This document shows, in pieces, positions 1-8,864 of a stretch of 64,000 bases of DNA. The stretch comes from Pseudaminobacter soli (ex Zhang et al. 2022) (lineage in GTDB: Bacteria > Pseudomonadota > Alphaproteobacteria > Rhizobiales > Rhizobiaceae): contig NZ_JABVCF010000009.1 in assembly GCF_014595955.1 (NCBI RefSeq), forward strand, positions 62,001-126,000, written 5' to 3'. Each line of letters begins with the position of its first letter. Position 1 is the stretch's first letter. The translations under genes and the position numbers were made by a program. The notes under the pieces are model-generated. The model saw only the letters and a program-made list of their open reading frames with translations, searched no databases and was not told the origin of the DNA.

Positions 1-1
1 G

Positions 2-1246
2 GCGCTCGAGGGCGAAATCGCCCGCACCATCCAGTCGATCAACGGGATCAAGGCGGCGCGCGTGCACCTCGTCCTGTCCGAGCGGGCAAGCTTCCGCCGC
101 GACGAACAGCAGCCTTCCGCCTCGGTCGTGATCCGCGCCGGCGAACTGGATGCCGCCAAGAGCGCAAGCGCGATCCGCTACCTCGTCGCAGCCGCGGTCC
201 CCGGCCTTGGCGTCGAGAAGGTAACGGTCCTCGACGCAAGCGGCACGCTGCTCGCCGCCGGTGACGATCCTGCGAATTCGACCGTCAGCCGCTCCCTCGG
301 CGTGGAGCGCAACGTCGAGATGCAGGTCGAGGACAATATCCGCCGCGCGCTGACCCCATATCTCGGGCCGGAGAACTTCCGAGCCAGCGTGAAGGCGGAC
401 GTCAATACCGACATGCGCCAGTCGGAAGAGATGATCTTCGATCCGGAATCGCGCGTCGAGCGCTCCGTCCAGGTCGTTCGCTCCAACGAGAACTCCAGCC
501 AGCAGTCGTCGGCAACGCCAACCTCGGTCGACCAGAACCTGCCGGAAACGCAGACACAGACGACACAGGGCCCCCAGTCTTCCGAGCAGGCCGAGCGTAA
601 GGAAGAAACGACCAACTACGAGATCAACTCCAAGCGCATCCAGACCACCAGCAACGGCTACACGCTGACGAAGCTGTCGATCGCAGTGGTGGTGAACCAG
701 CAGCGCCTGGCCGCCATTCTCGGCAAGGATGCCACGCCGGAGCAGATTGCCCAGCGCATCGAGGAGATTCAGAAGGTGGTCGCCTCGGCCGCTGGTCTCG
801 ATTACACGCGCGGCGATCGGCTGAACGTCTCGGCGGTAGAGTTCATCGACGGGCTCGACGGGACCGAGATCGCCACCCCCGGGATCGTGGATAGCATCGG
901 GCAGCATGCCGGCACCATGATCAACGCGGCGGCCTTCGTGCTGGTGGCCTTCCTGCTGGCCTTCTTCGGGCTGCGCCCGATGATCGCTTCGATGCAGAAG
1001 CCTGCCGATGTGCCAGCGCTGGCCGGGCCGTCCTTCGAGGAGGTCCAGCAGTCGCTGCCGAACCCGAACTTCGCCGGCCTGGCGAACGCTGCGCTGCCGG
1101 GCATGCCCGATGGATCGCAGATCGACGACCTGCGCCAGAAGTTCAAGCCGGCGCCCCAGGAGCGGCTGGCCCGCATGGTCGATCTCAACGAGGAGCGCAC
1201 CGCAACCATCCTGCGCAAGTGGGCGCATCCGGAACTGGCTAGCTGA
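2..1246 (+). CDS. fliF: Flagellar M-ring protein FliF, C-terminal part (5' end outside window)
   Basis: FliF forms the MS ring of the flagellar basal body in the inner membrane. The reading frame is open from base 2, so the N-terminal third is missing. The visible 414 residues begin in the ring-building domain (INGIKAARVHLVLSE), continue through a Gln/Ser/Thr-rich periplasmic linker, and reach a membrane segment near residues 300-320 of the fragment (AAAFVLVAFLLAFFGL). The cytoplasmic tail ends with the FliG-binding type of sequence (ERLARMVDLNEERTATILRKW). The stop overlaps the next start by one base (TGATG), which suggests translational coupling. Identification is firm. Confidence 0.95.
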   Translation, partial: ALEGEIARTIQSINGIKAARVHLVLSERASFRRDEQQPSASVVIRAGELDAAKSASAIRYLVAAAVPGLGVEKVTVLDASGTLLAAGDDPANSTVSRSLGVERNVEMQVEDNIRRALTPYLGPENFRASVKADVNTDMRQSEEMIFDPESRVERSVQVVRSNENSSQQSSATPTSVDQNLPETQTQTTQGPQSSEQAERKEETTNYEINSKRIQTTSNGYTLTKLSIAVVVNQQRLAAILGKDATPEQIAQRIEEIQKVVASAAGLDYTRGDRLNVSAVEFIDGLDGTEIATPGIVDSIGQHAGTMINAAAFVLVAFLLAFFGLRPMIASMQKPADVPALAGPSFEEVQQSLPNPNFAGLANAALPGMPDGSQIDDLRQKFKPAPQERLARMVDLNEERTATILRKWAHPELAS

Positions 1247-1872
1247 TGGCCGCCCTCAGGCTCATAGACGCGCTCCCCGACTTCGGAGCGCCCTCGCCGT
1301 CGGAGGGAGTGCATGACGCCGCGCCGGGCCCGGCCGTACCCAACGCTCTCGCGCCGTCCGGCCCGTCTACGGACGAACTCATACGTGCCGCGGTAGAACG
1401 GGCCGAGCAGGAAGTCGCTATGCGCCTGTCGGTCGAACACGAGGCCACGCTGCTCGCCGAGCGTCAGCGGCATGAAGCGGAGATCGCTCAGATGCAGGCG
1501 ACGCTGGGCGAGCAGGCCGGCGTAACGATATCCGCCCGGCTAGACGAGCTTGGTCGCGAGGCGAGCCAGCATGCTTCCGCGGCAGTCGCTCGTATCCTGA
1601 GCGGCGTCCTCAGCGAAAACCTCCTGGAGCGCTCGGTCGAAGCCCTGGGCCGCTCCGTCGCCGCTGCCATCCAGGACTCCGAGGCGATCCGCGTCGAAGT
1701 GCGGGCACCGCAATTCCTGTTTGAAGCGCTGAGCAAAGCCTTGGCCGGCCGGGCTGCCAATCTTCATCACATCGAATCGGAAGGGTTCGATCTCTCAGTT
1801 TCCCTTGATGGAACGGTCATGGAAACGAGGCTGTCCGAATGGTCGGCCACATTGTCCAGGATCCTTGAATGA
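1246..1872 (+). CDS. FliH-like flagellar export protein
   Basis: The 208-residue product has a Pro/Ala-rich N-terminus, a charged Glu/Ala/Arg coiled-coil stretch at about residues 45-90 (AEQEVAMRLSVEHEATLLAE), and a globular C-terminal part. That layout fits FliH, which holds the FliI export ATPase in check. It lies between fliF and motB, starts at the TGATG overlap with fliF, and ends with an ATGA overlap with motB. FliH proteins of rhizobia are very divergent and are usually annotated as hypothetical. The FliH name is therefore an inference from length, coiled coil and position, not from a signature motif. Confidence 0.6.
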   Translation: MAALRLIDALPDFGAPSPSEGVHDAAPGPAVPNALAPSGPSTDELIRAAVERAEQEVAMRLSVEHEATLLAERQRHEAEIAQMQATLGEQAGVTISARLDELGREASQHASAAVARILSGVLSENLLERSVEALGRSVAAAIQDSEAIRVEVRAPQFLFEALSKALAGRAANLHHIESEGFDLSVSLDGTVMETRLSEWSATLSRILE

Positions 1873-3092
1873 GCGCCGACACCCCCCACGAGATCGTCAT
1901 CGTCCGACGCGCGCACGGCGATCACGACGACGGCCATCATGGTGGCGTCTGGAAGATCGCCTTCGCCGATTTCATGACGGCGATGATGTGCTTTTTCCTC
2001 GTGATGTGGCTGATCAACGCTTCGAACGAGGAAACCAAGGCAGCGGTCGCCAGCTACTTCAATCCGGTCAAGCTGACCGATCGGACCGCCAGCCGCAAGA
2101 GCCTCGAGGAGATCGGCCAGGGTCCCGAGCAGGGTATGGATGCGCAGGAGCCGCAGCCAAAGGGCGGCGAGTCCGAGGCGGGTCCTTCCTCGTATGAGGG
2201 CACCGTCGAGAGTTCCGAGATCAAGAAGGAAGCCGACGAGCAGCTCTTTGCCGACCCCTATGCCGTTCTCGCCGAGATCGCCTCGGACACGGGCATCAGG
2301 CAAAACATCAGCGAACAGGGAGACGGTGGCGCGCAGCTTGCCGGGCCGGCGACGGGCGCCTCGGGCGGCGAGGCCTATCGCGATCCTTTCGCCCCCGACT
2401 TCTGGTCGCAGCAGGTGGCCCTGCCCAACGATGCCGAGGCGAGCGCCGAACCGCAGCGGACCGCACACACCGGTGACGGCGGAGACCTCGATGCCAAAGG
2501 TGAGGTCGAAGCCAAGCGCGACGCGGCCTCCGTCAGCGCCGAGTTCGAAGCGACGATGAAGGCGTTGGAGAAGCCCGAAGCGGAGCAGCACCCGGTCAAG
2601 GCGCCCGATGAGGGTGCCCCCTCCCCCGAAGCCAAGGAGGCCGCGGATCAGATCCGGCGCGAGCTCGCTGAAGCTTTGCTGCCCGGCGACAAGATGAAGG
2701 ACGGAATCTCGGTCGTGGCGACGGACAAGGGCGTCCAGGTATCGGTGACCGACCAACTGCAGTTCGGGATGTTCGAGATCGGATCGGCGGTGCCACGGCG
2801 CGAGTTGGTGCTTGCGATGGACAAGGTCGGCCACGCGATCGCGAAACAGAAGGGCACGGTAACCATCAGCGGCCATACAGATGCGCGACCCTATAGGGGA
2901 GAGGCGTATGACAATTGGCGGCTCTCTACCGCCCGCGCCCATTCGGCTCAGTACATGCTTGTGCGAGGGGGCCTCGATGAGGGACGTATCAAAGAGGTCG
3001 CCGGCTTCGCCGATCGCAAACCGAAGGATTCCTCAGATCCGCTCGCTGCCGTGAATCGGCGCATCGAGATCCTGCTCGAGATCGGCGGATGA
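1869..3092 (+). CDS. motB: Flagellar motor stator protein MotB
   Basis: MotB pairs with MotA as the proton-conducting stator and anchors it to peptidoglycan. The 407-residue product has a short His/Asp-rich N-terminus, one membrane helix (about residues 30-50) containing FADFMTAMM, where D34 is the expected proton-binding aspartate, then a long acidic periplasmic linker (about 60-260). An OmpA-like peptidoglycan-binding domain follows (TISGHTDARPY, then NRRIEILLEI near the end). The start overlaps the previous stop (ATGA), and the end overlaps motC by 4 bases. The long linker is typical of rhizobial MotB. motA is not in the window. Confidence 0.95.
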   Translation: MSADTPHEIVIVRRAHGDHDDGHHGGVWKIAFADFMTAMMCFFLVMWLINASNEETKAAVASYFNPVKLTDRTASRKSLEEIGQGPEQGMDAQEPQPKGGESEAGPSSYEGTVESSEIKKEADEQLFADPYAVLAEIASDTGIRQNISEQGDGGAQLAGPATGASGGEAYRDPFAPDFWSQQVALPNDAEASAEPQRTAHTGDGGDLDAKGEVEAKRDAASVSAEFEATMKALEKPEAEQHPVKAPDEGAPSPEAKEAADQIRRELAEALLPGDKMKDGISVVATDKGVQVSVTDQLQFGMFEIGSAVPRRELVLAMDKVGHAIAKQKGTVTISGHTDARPYRGEAYDNWRLSTARAHSAQYMLVRGGLDEGRIKEVAGFADRKPKDSSDPLAAVNRRIEILLEIGG

Positions 3093-4486
3093 GTTTGCCG
3101 TCACGCACTGCTGCGCTACTGCTTTCCGCGTGCCTGGCCGGCAGCATCGTGGGCCCTGCCCGCTCCGAGGGACGGGCCCCTGAACTGCAGCCCTACCAGA
3201 TGGTCCGCTCGTTGCAGCACGTCCAGGATCGCGTAGCCGCAGGCGATCACGCCGCCCTGCCCATCCAGCGGCGACTGCTCGAACTGGTCGACAAGCGCCT
3301 GCGCACCGCGACCGCCGCGGAATTGATGCAGCCGGCCAACCTGCAGTCGATGCTCGTCTATGCAATGAGCGGCGGAAATCCCGACACGTTGAAGTCAATC
3401 CTGATGAGGCTGCACCTCGGCCAGAAGGACAGCCTGATTGCTGCGGCGATCCTCGGCTACCTGAATGGAGCGACGCGCAACGCGGCCGCCGCGCTGAAGA
3501 CGATTGAGCCTATGCAGGAGGCTCGGGAGACCGGCGCATTCCTCGCCCTTCTGAAGGGCTCGCTGGTATCGCTTGAAGATCCCCGGAGCGCGCTGAAGCT
3601 CATGGACCAGGCCCGCCTTCTTGCCCCCGGCACCCTCGTAGAGGAGGCGGCGCTGCGAAGGTCGGTGGGTCTCGCCGCCACCATCGACGATCCCGACCGC
3701 TTCATCCTGGCATCGAAACAATACGCAATCGCCTATATCCGCTCGCCCTATGCGAGCCAGTTCGCCGATTCAGTCGTGTCGGGCGTGATCAAGCTCTACC
3801 CTAAGCTCGATATGGCGGCGCTCGACGGCGTGACCGCTCTGATGCGTTCCGAACAGCGCAAGGTGATCTACCTGCGCATCGCCAGGCGGGCGGCGATCGA
3901 GGGTCTGGTCGAACTTGCCAACCTTGCGGCCGAAAGAGCCAGAAAGCTCGAGGAAGCCGATCAGACGGGACAGGACCCGCGTCTTCTACTCTACACCGCC
4001 CTAACCGACGTCACGGCGGAATCGGGCGAGGCGCTCCGCTCGAAGCTCGCCGGGATCGACCAATCGAGCCTGTCTGCCGGCGATCGGAAGCTGATGGATG
4101 CCGTATTGGCAGTGGCAGACCAGATTTCCGGGAGTCCTGCGGCACCAGTTGCCGGACACTCCCGAGTCCGGCGCATGGAAGCCGCGAGCGATGATGGACC
4201 CGGGGCGGCTGCCGGGGAAACGCCTGATGCCGCCGACGAAGCCGAGTTGATTCCAGAGACGCCGGAAGTTGTTGAAGCGTTTGAGAAGAAGAGCGCCGAG
4301 ACGCGGCGTTCGCATCCTGAGAGCGATCGAACCGGGGCTCCACCAGTCCAGAAGGTCAAGGCCGCATCTGCGGCCCCCACTGTCCAACAGCGGCGGGAAA
4401 CTCCCGATCTCATCGACGACGCTGTCCTAGACGGACGACGGAGACTCGTCGAAATCGACGAACTGCTCGCCGGAGCCGCAAAGTGA
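3089..4486 (+). CDS. motC: Periplasmic motility protein MotC
   Basis: MotC is a periplasmic protein of rhizobial flagellar motors that is thought to act with MotB. The 465-residue product starts with a signal peptide (MSLPSRTAALLLSACLAGSI, probable cleavage near residues 24-26) and continues as a largely helical domain with TPR-like character to about residue 340. A Pro/Ala/Glu-rich low-complexity tail ends with RRRLVEIDELLAGAAK. It overlaps motB and fliK by 4 bases each, so these three genes are almost certainly one transcription unit. Family assignment rests on gene order plus the signal peptide and helical body. Confidence 0.88.
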   Translation: MSLPSRTAALLLSACLAGSIVGPARSEGRAPELQPYQMVRSLQHVQDRVAAGDHAALPIQRRLLELVDKRLRTATAAELMQPANLQSMLVYAMSGGNPDTLKSILMRLHLGQKDSLIAAAILGYLNGATRNAAAALKTIEPMQEARETGAFLALLKGSLVSLEDPRSALKLMDQARLLAPGTLVEEAALRRSVGLAATIDDPDRFILASKQYAIAYIRSPYASQFADSVVSGVIKLYPKLDMAALDGVTALMRSEQRKVIYLRIARRAAIEGLVELANLAAERARKLEEADQTGQDPRLLLYTALTDVTAESGEALRSKLAGIDQSSLSAGDRKLMDAVLAVADQISGSPAAPVAGHSRVRRMEAASDDGPGAAAGETPDAADEAELIPETPEVVEAFEKKSAETRRSHPESDRTGAPPVQKVKAASAAPTVQQRRETPDLIDDAVLDGRRRLVEIDELLAGAAK

Positions 4487-6033
4487 AAACACCTCAGCTC
4501 CCCAGTTTTGCATCAATGCCGGGAACGAGCCGGCAACCGAGCACCTCAACCTCCAGCAGTCATGGCGATGAATTTCGCCGCCTTGTCCGCAACGAGGATG
4601 CAGCAGGCCACCGCGACATTCGCTCGCCCATAGATGTGGGGCACTCACGCACGCCGGGCCACTCGACATCTGCGATCGAGGTCGAAGACCCTGATGCAGC
4701 TTCGCCGGACCGCGACGACGGCGAGGAAGGCGAATCCGAGGGCCAGGACGATACTGCTCAGTTCTCGGCAATCGCCGCGCTTATCATCGAGTCGCGGCAG
4801 TCCCATCGGCAGTGGTCCAATACGACCGGCAACAGCAAAGCTGAGGGCCGCACTGGCGAGGCCGGGCAGTCGCATCAAACGAATGAGTCGATGAGTAGCA
4901 CATCGCGCGTGGCAAAGGGTGCCGATGATGTCGGCCTCCTTACCGGAAACCACTCTGATGCAGCGATTACTCGCCAAAATAGGCCCAGCTCAGCGAGTGC
5001 TGTGAACGCGACCGTGGCTGGCGAGTCAGCTCAGGCTCACGCCATCGACGGCTCTGACGCGCCATCGAGTTCGAATCCACTGGCTCCGGAGCAGATACGA
5101 GGTTCATTAGGCGCCCAGCAGGTGTCCGCGCAAGGGAACATGCGGAGACCAAACGATGGCACGCTCGGTCCGGCGGGCCTCGCGGCCGCTCACCAGGCTC
5201 TTCTCGAGGACAGCGGTGGCACAGATACGTCGCTCGAGCCCCGGCTCCACGGACCTCTTTCCAACTCCCGCGGCAACGATGGCGTCGCTGGCGTGCCGGT
5301 AGACGAAGAGAGCGGGGCGACAGTTGGAGGCAAAGGTGCTCGGCCAGACATTCCGCGGGCCGGTGCCGCACTTTCCGCAGAAATCACACTGGCCGCGGCA
5401 AAGTATGGCGTGAAGACAGCCGAACGGAATGCAGCGCAGGCTGAACCTGCCGCCGTCATACTGCCGCGTGCGGAACTTCTGGCCCAAGAAAGGCCCGCTT
5501 CAACCCTGACACCCGCTGGCACGGTTGCTTCCGCAATGGGCTCGGAGCCGAGTTGGCGCCCTGCAGCTGTGGCGGCAATGTCACAGACACTATCCCAAGT
5601 CACTCAGACTGGCCCTGCCACCCTGCAGGTGCAACTCACACCCCATGATTTGGGAGTGGTCACGGCCCGCTTGATCCTGTCCGGCGGACAACTCGAAGTC
5701 GAGATCGAGGCCTCGAGCCCCGCCGCACACGAACATCTGAAGGGCGAGGAACACGTCATCGAAAAGGCGATTCGAAGCCTCGGCTACGAGGTCAGTCAGA
5801 TAAGAATTACTCAATCTCTCGTTGTATCCGCGCCTGTTGGTAAAGACGACTCCGCACTCCCGGGTTCAGCCACGTCAACGAGAGACCAGGCTTCCGGCAA
5901 CGCCATGTCGTCGGGCAGCGAAGGGCGGTCGAGTGGTCATCATGGAGGACGGAATGATGGCGAACGCTCGGGCGGCTTTGGGGATCGTGCGCCGCGCGAT
6001 GCTGATCGCAGTCGCCGCGGCATCTATATCTAG
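4483..6033 (+). CDS. fliK: Flagellar hook-length control protein FliK (rhizobial MotD)
   Basis: FliK measures hook length and switches the export apparatus from hook to filament substrates. Of its 516 residues, about the first 360 are low-complexity Ser/Gly/Asp/Ala-rich sequence. The conserved FliK C-terminal domain follows (TLQVQLTPHDLGVVTARLIL, then EHVIEKAIRSLGYEV). The tail is again Ser/Gly/Arg-rich. The start overlaps motC. The last 77 bases overlap the downstream transglycosylase in another frame. In Sinorhizobium this gene was first named motD and later recognised as fliK. Confidence 0.88.
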   Translation: MKTPQLPSFASMPGTSRQPSTSTSSSHGDEFRRLVRNEDAAGHRDIRSPIDVGHSRTPGHSTSAIEVEDPDAASPDRDDGEEGESEGQDDTAQFSAIAALIIESRQSHRQWSNTTGNSKAEGRTGEAGQSHQTNESMSSTSRVAKGADDVGLLTGNHSDAAITRQNRPSSASAVNATVAGESAQAHAIDGSDAPSSSNPLAPEQIRGSLGAQQVSAQGNMRRPNDGTLGPAGLAAAHQALLEDSGGTDTSLEPRLHGPLSNSRGNDGVAGVPVDEESGATVGGKGARPDIPRAGAALSAEITLAAAKYGVKTAERNAAQAEPAAVILPRAELLAQERPASTLTPAGTVASAMGSEPSWRPAAVAAMSQTLSQVTQTGPATLQVQLTPHDLGVVTARLILSGGQLEVEIEASSPAAHEHLKGEEHVIEKAIRSLGYEVSQIRITQSLVVSAPVGKDDSALPGSATSTRDQASGNAMSSGSEGRSSGHHGGRNDGERSGGFGDRAPRDADRSRRGIYI

Positions 6034-6556
6034 CGTTGCCGGCGGCTCGGCTGCCGCGGCAGGCAATGCCTGCGAGCCGGAGATCTTGAAAGCTGCTGAC
6101 AGGTATGGAGTTCCCGCCGGAATTCTCTACGCCGTCGGCCTCACCGAGACCGGGAAGAAGGGCAGCCTTCAGCCGAACGCGCTGAATATCGAAGGAAGAG
6201 CCGTATTTCCTTCCAGCCGGCGCCTGGCGATCCTGGAGGTGGAGAAGGCGCGAGCGGAAGGCGCCAAGCTGATCGATCTCGGCTGCATGCAGATCAACCA
6301 TCACTATCATCGCCAGCACTTTGCGAGCCTCGAGGAGATGCTCGACCCGCGCAGGAATGTCGACTATGCGGCGCGCTTCCTGGCCAGCCTGCACACGAGG
6401 CATGAGACCTGGTCGATGGCGGTGGCGCGCTATCATGCCGGGCCGGACAACGACCCGGCCCAGAAGCGCTATGTATGCCGCGTCATCGCCAACATGGTAG
6501 CGACTGGCTTCGGCAAGTGGACCCCGAACGCCAGCGCCTTCTGCAATCCTGGGTAG
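5957..6556 (+). CDS. Periplasmic lytic transglycosylase-like protein of the flagellar cluster
   Basis: The 199-residue product has a signal peptide (about residues 1-30, ending ...GGSAAAAG) and an SLT-type domain. The catalytic-type glutamate is in YAVGLTETG, followed by DLGCMQINHHYH and the AVARYHAG motif typical of goose-lysozyme-like transglycosylases. It probably opens peptidoglycan for the rod. The start at 5957 sits 8 bases after GGAGG (5944-5948); an in-frame ATG at 5954 is the alternative. It overlaps the 3' end of fliK by 77 bases in a different frame. In rhizobial flagellar clusters a gene of this type sits between fliK/motD and ftcR/rem. Confidence 0.85.
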   Translation: MANARAALGIVRRAMLIAVAAASISSVAGGSAAAAGNACEPEILKAADRYGVPAGILYAVGLTETGKKGSLQPNALNIEGRAVFPSSRRLAILEVEKARAEGAKLIDLGCMQINHHYHRQHFASLEEMLDPRRNVDYAARFLASLHTRHETWSMAVARYHAGPDNDPAQKRYVCRVIANMVATGFGKWTPNASAFCNPG

Positions 6557-6677
6557 CAGGTCGATAATGCTGATCGGGCATATCGCGGGCCCTCTTTTCG
6601 CCCGCGATTCGGGCAATCGGTTAGTCCTCACGCACGCTTTCTTCTCTCAGTCAACGCGGCTCTGAGTTGCGGAGACT

Positions 6678-6717
6678 CCCAAAAAAATATCCACAAGATT
6701 TGGCGGTTTTTTTGGGG
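6678..6717. promoter_or_regulatory. A7/T7 inverted repeat upstream of ftcR
   Basis: A 10-bp inverted repeat, CCCAAAAAAA (6678-6687) and TTTTTTTGGG (6707-6716), surrounds a 19-base centre. It lies about 60-100 bases upstream of the ftcR start, in the 221-base gap after the transglycosylase gene. It could be an operator for the upstream regulator of ftcR, or a weak terminator of the fliF-transglycosylase operon. The sequence alone does not decide between these. Confidence 0.4.
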
Positions 6718-6777
6718 TCCCGGTCACGATTACGCCTTCCAGAACAAACTGCTGCGAATGATTCGGAGGGCGGCCCG

Positions 6778-7443
6778 ATGATTGTGATTGTGGACGAGCG
6801 TGAGCTCGTCACCGAAGGCTATTGTTCGATGTTCGACCGGGAGGGCGTCGCCACGACCGGCTTCAAGTCGAACGAATTCGGGGAATGGGTATCGAGCGCC
6901 CCCGACGAGGACCTGAGTTCGGTTCGCGCCTTCCTCATCGGCGATTGCAGCGGCGAGGCGGTCTCGCCGCGCACGATCCGCGACCGGACCAAGGCGCCAG
7001 TGATTGCGCTCAGCGAACATACTACGCTCGAGAATACGCTCCGGCTCTTCGAGTCAGGCGTAGACGACGTGATCAAGAAGCCGGTGCACATCCGCGAGAT
7101 CCTGGCGCGCATCGCTGCCATCCAGCGGCGCGGCGCCGAGCAGAAGCCGGTGGCGGCGGGCCGCCTGCATGTTTTCATGGACGGTCGCGATCCGGAGGTC
7201 GACGGACAGCCCTTGCCGCTGCCGCGTCGCGAGCGCCGCATTCTCGAGTTCCTGGCGAGCAATAGCGGCCGTCGCGTCACCAAGACCCAGGTCTTCAACG
7301 CCATTTACGGGCTCTTCGACGAGGAGGTCGAGGAGAACGTCGTGGAAAGCCACATCAGCAAGCTTCGCAAGAAACTCCGCGAGCGGCTGGGTTTCGACCC
7401 AATCGATTCTAAGCGGTTCCTTGGATACCAGCTTGTCGTCTGA
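6778..7443 (+). CDS. ftcR: Flagellar transcriptional regulator FtcR (Rem family)
   Basis: FtcR in Brucella and Rem in Sinorhizobium are OmpR-like master regulators of mid-class flagellar and hook genes. The 221-residue product starts at [15 protein letters not shown], directly after GGAGGG (6764-6769). It has a receiver-like fold at residues 1-115, ending [15 protein letters not shown], but not the usual DD/D-x-MP phosphorylation pocket. A winged-helix DNA-binding domain follows (residues about 130-221, with [12 protein letters not shown] and [18 protein letters not shown]). The degenerate receiver fits the known phosphorylation-independent behaviour of this family. It precedes flgE by about 100 bases. 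Confidence 0.92.
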   Translation: MIVIVDERELVTEGYCSMFDREGVATTGFKSNEFGEWVSSAPDEDLSSVRAFLIGDCSGEAVSPRTIRDRTKAPVIALSEHTTLENTLRLFESGVDDVIKKPVHIREILARIAAIQRRGAEQKPVAAGRLHVFMDGRDPEVDGQPLPLPRRERRILEFLASNSGRRVTKTQVFNAIYGLFDEEVEENVVESHISKLRKKLRERLGFDPIDSKRFLGYQLVV

Positions 7444-7451
7444 TCGCGTCA

Positions 7452-7476
7452 AAGCCGCCTCGCAGCAAAGCGGCTT
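7452..7476 (+). terminator. Possible weak terminator after ftcR
   Basis: AAGCCGC (7452-7458) pairs with GCGGCTT (7470-7476) across an 11-base loop, just after the ftcR stop codon. No clear T-run follows, so termination would be weak or partial before flgE. Confidence 0.3.
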
Positions 7477-7545
7477 CCCGCCAGCCTCGCGCAAGACAGG
7501 CAGGCTAATCTCTGCACCTGCGGCCTGTATCGAGGAGAGTTTTCG

Positions 7546-8808
7546 ATGAGCCTTTACGGAATGATGCGCACTGGCGTCTCAGGCATGAACGCCCAGGCCA
7601 ACCGCCTCTCCTCGGTGGCGGACAACATCGCCAATTCCAACACTACCGGTTACAAGCGGTCCACCACGGAATTCTCCTCGCTGGTGCTCCCCCAGACCGG
7701 GGGCAACTACACGTCGGGCGGCGTCACCACGACTGTCCGGAACTCGATCACGCAGCAGGGCGACCTCAGGTTCACCACCTCCGGTTACGACCTCGCCGTC
7801 AGCGGGGAAGGCTTCTTCGTCGTCCAGGACGCGGCGGGAAAGACCTTCATGACGCGCGCCGGAGCCTTCACGCCGGACGACCAGGGCAGGCTCGTCAACG
7901 CGGCCGGCTTTACGCTGATGGGCTATAGCTATGCGAACGGCGTTCCGAGCGCCAACGCGAACGGCTTTGGCGGGCTGGTGCCCGTGAACGTGAACCTGAA
8001 CGAGATCACCGCATCGCCAAGCCAGCAGGGCGTTTTCAGTGCCAACTTGCCCGCCGCTGCGACGCCCGTTCCAGCAGCGAATCTTCCGTCCACAAACGCG
8101 GCGACCGCCCAGTACACGTCGAAATCCAGCCTTCTTGCCTACGACAACCTCGGGCGTGAGGTTATCCTTGACGTCTACAGCACCAAGACCGCCGACGACA
8201 CCTGGCAGGTCACGATCTTCAATCAGGCCGATGCCGCGCCGGACACGTCATTCCCCTACGGGGCGCCAGCCTTGGCCACTCAGACGCTGACGTTCGATCC
8301 CGCCAACAAGGGCAAACTCGCCGGTGGCAGTGCCGACAGCGTCACGTTCACCGTCCCCGGAGGCCAGAGCCTCACTCTTGATCTGTCGGGAATGACGCAG
8401 TTGGGCAACACCTACTCGGTTGGCGCCGCAACGATAGACGGCTCGGGCCCGACCACGATCGAAAACATCGAAATCGCCAACGACGGCATAGTGTATGCCC
8501 AGTACGGCGATGGCTCAATTAAGGCGCTGTACCGCGTTCCGCTGGCTACCGTTCCCAGCCCGGACCAGCTTACCGTGCTGCCGGGGAACGTCTTCGCAGC
8601 CAGCGCGCTCTCCGGCGGTGCTCAGGTCGGCTTCCCGGGCGAAGGAAAGCTTGGCTCGATCATGTCGGGCGCATTGGAAAGCTCGAATGTCGACGTGGCG
8701 GAAGAGCTTACGAACATGATCGAGTCCCAGCGCGGATACACCGCCAATTCCAAGGTGTTCCAGACCGGCGCCGAACTCATGGACGTTCTCGTCAACCTGA
8801 AGAGGTAG
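7546..8808 (+). CDS. flgE: Flagellar hook protein FlgE
   Basis: FlgE is the structural subunit of the hook. The 420-residue product has the rod/hook N-terminal motif (GMNAQANRLSSVADNIANSN, then TTGYK), the internal SGEGFFVV and MTRAGAFTPDDQGRLV segments, and the conserved C-terminal helix (SNVDVAEELTNMIESQRGYTANSK, shown here only in part, ending ELMDVLVNLKR). It starts behind GAGAG. It is the first gene of the hook/junction run flgE-flgK-flgL, probably under FtcR control. Confidence 0.96.
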   Translation: MSLYGMMRTGVSGMNAQANRLSSVADNIANSNTTGYKRSTTEFSSLVLPQTGGNYTSGGVTTTVRNSITQQGDLRFTTSGYDLAVSGEGFFVVQDAAGKTFMTRAGAFTPDDQGRLVNAAGFTLMGYSYANGVPSANANGFGGLVPVNVNLNEITASPSQQGVFSANLPAAATPVPAANLPSTNAATAQYTSKSSLLAYDNLGREVILDVYSTKTADDTWQVTIFNQADAAPDTSFPYGAPALATQTLTFDPANKGKLAGGSADSVTFTVPGGQSLTLDLSGMTQLGNTYSVGAATIDGSGPTTIENIEIANDGIVYAQYGDGSIKALYRVPLATVPSPDQLTVLPGNVFAASALSGGAQVGFPGEGKLGSIMSGALESSNVDVAEELTNMIESQRGYTANSKVFQTGAELMDVLVNLKR

Positions 8809-8817
8809 CCTGACGAA

Positions 8818-8834
8818 GAGGGGCCGTTCCCCTC
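8818..8834 (+). other. Short stem-loop between flgE and flgK
   Basis: GAGGGG (8818-8823) and CCCCTC (8829-8834) form a 6-bp stem with a 5-base loop in the 56-base flgE-flgK gap. It may modulate read-through or RNA stability and so the ratio of hook to junction protein. No T-run follows. Confidence 0.35.
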
Positions 8835-8864
8835 GCCGCAGGCTGCTCCGGAGGTAAAGCAGGC

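Noticed and set aside
1767-2942. A 391-codon minus-strand frame across motB
   Set aside because: Shadow of motB; composition is that of reverse-complement GC-rich coding DNA.
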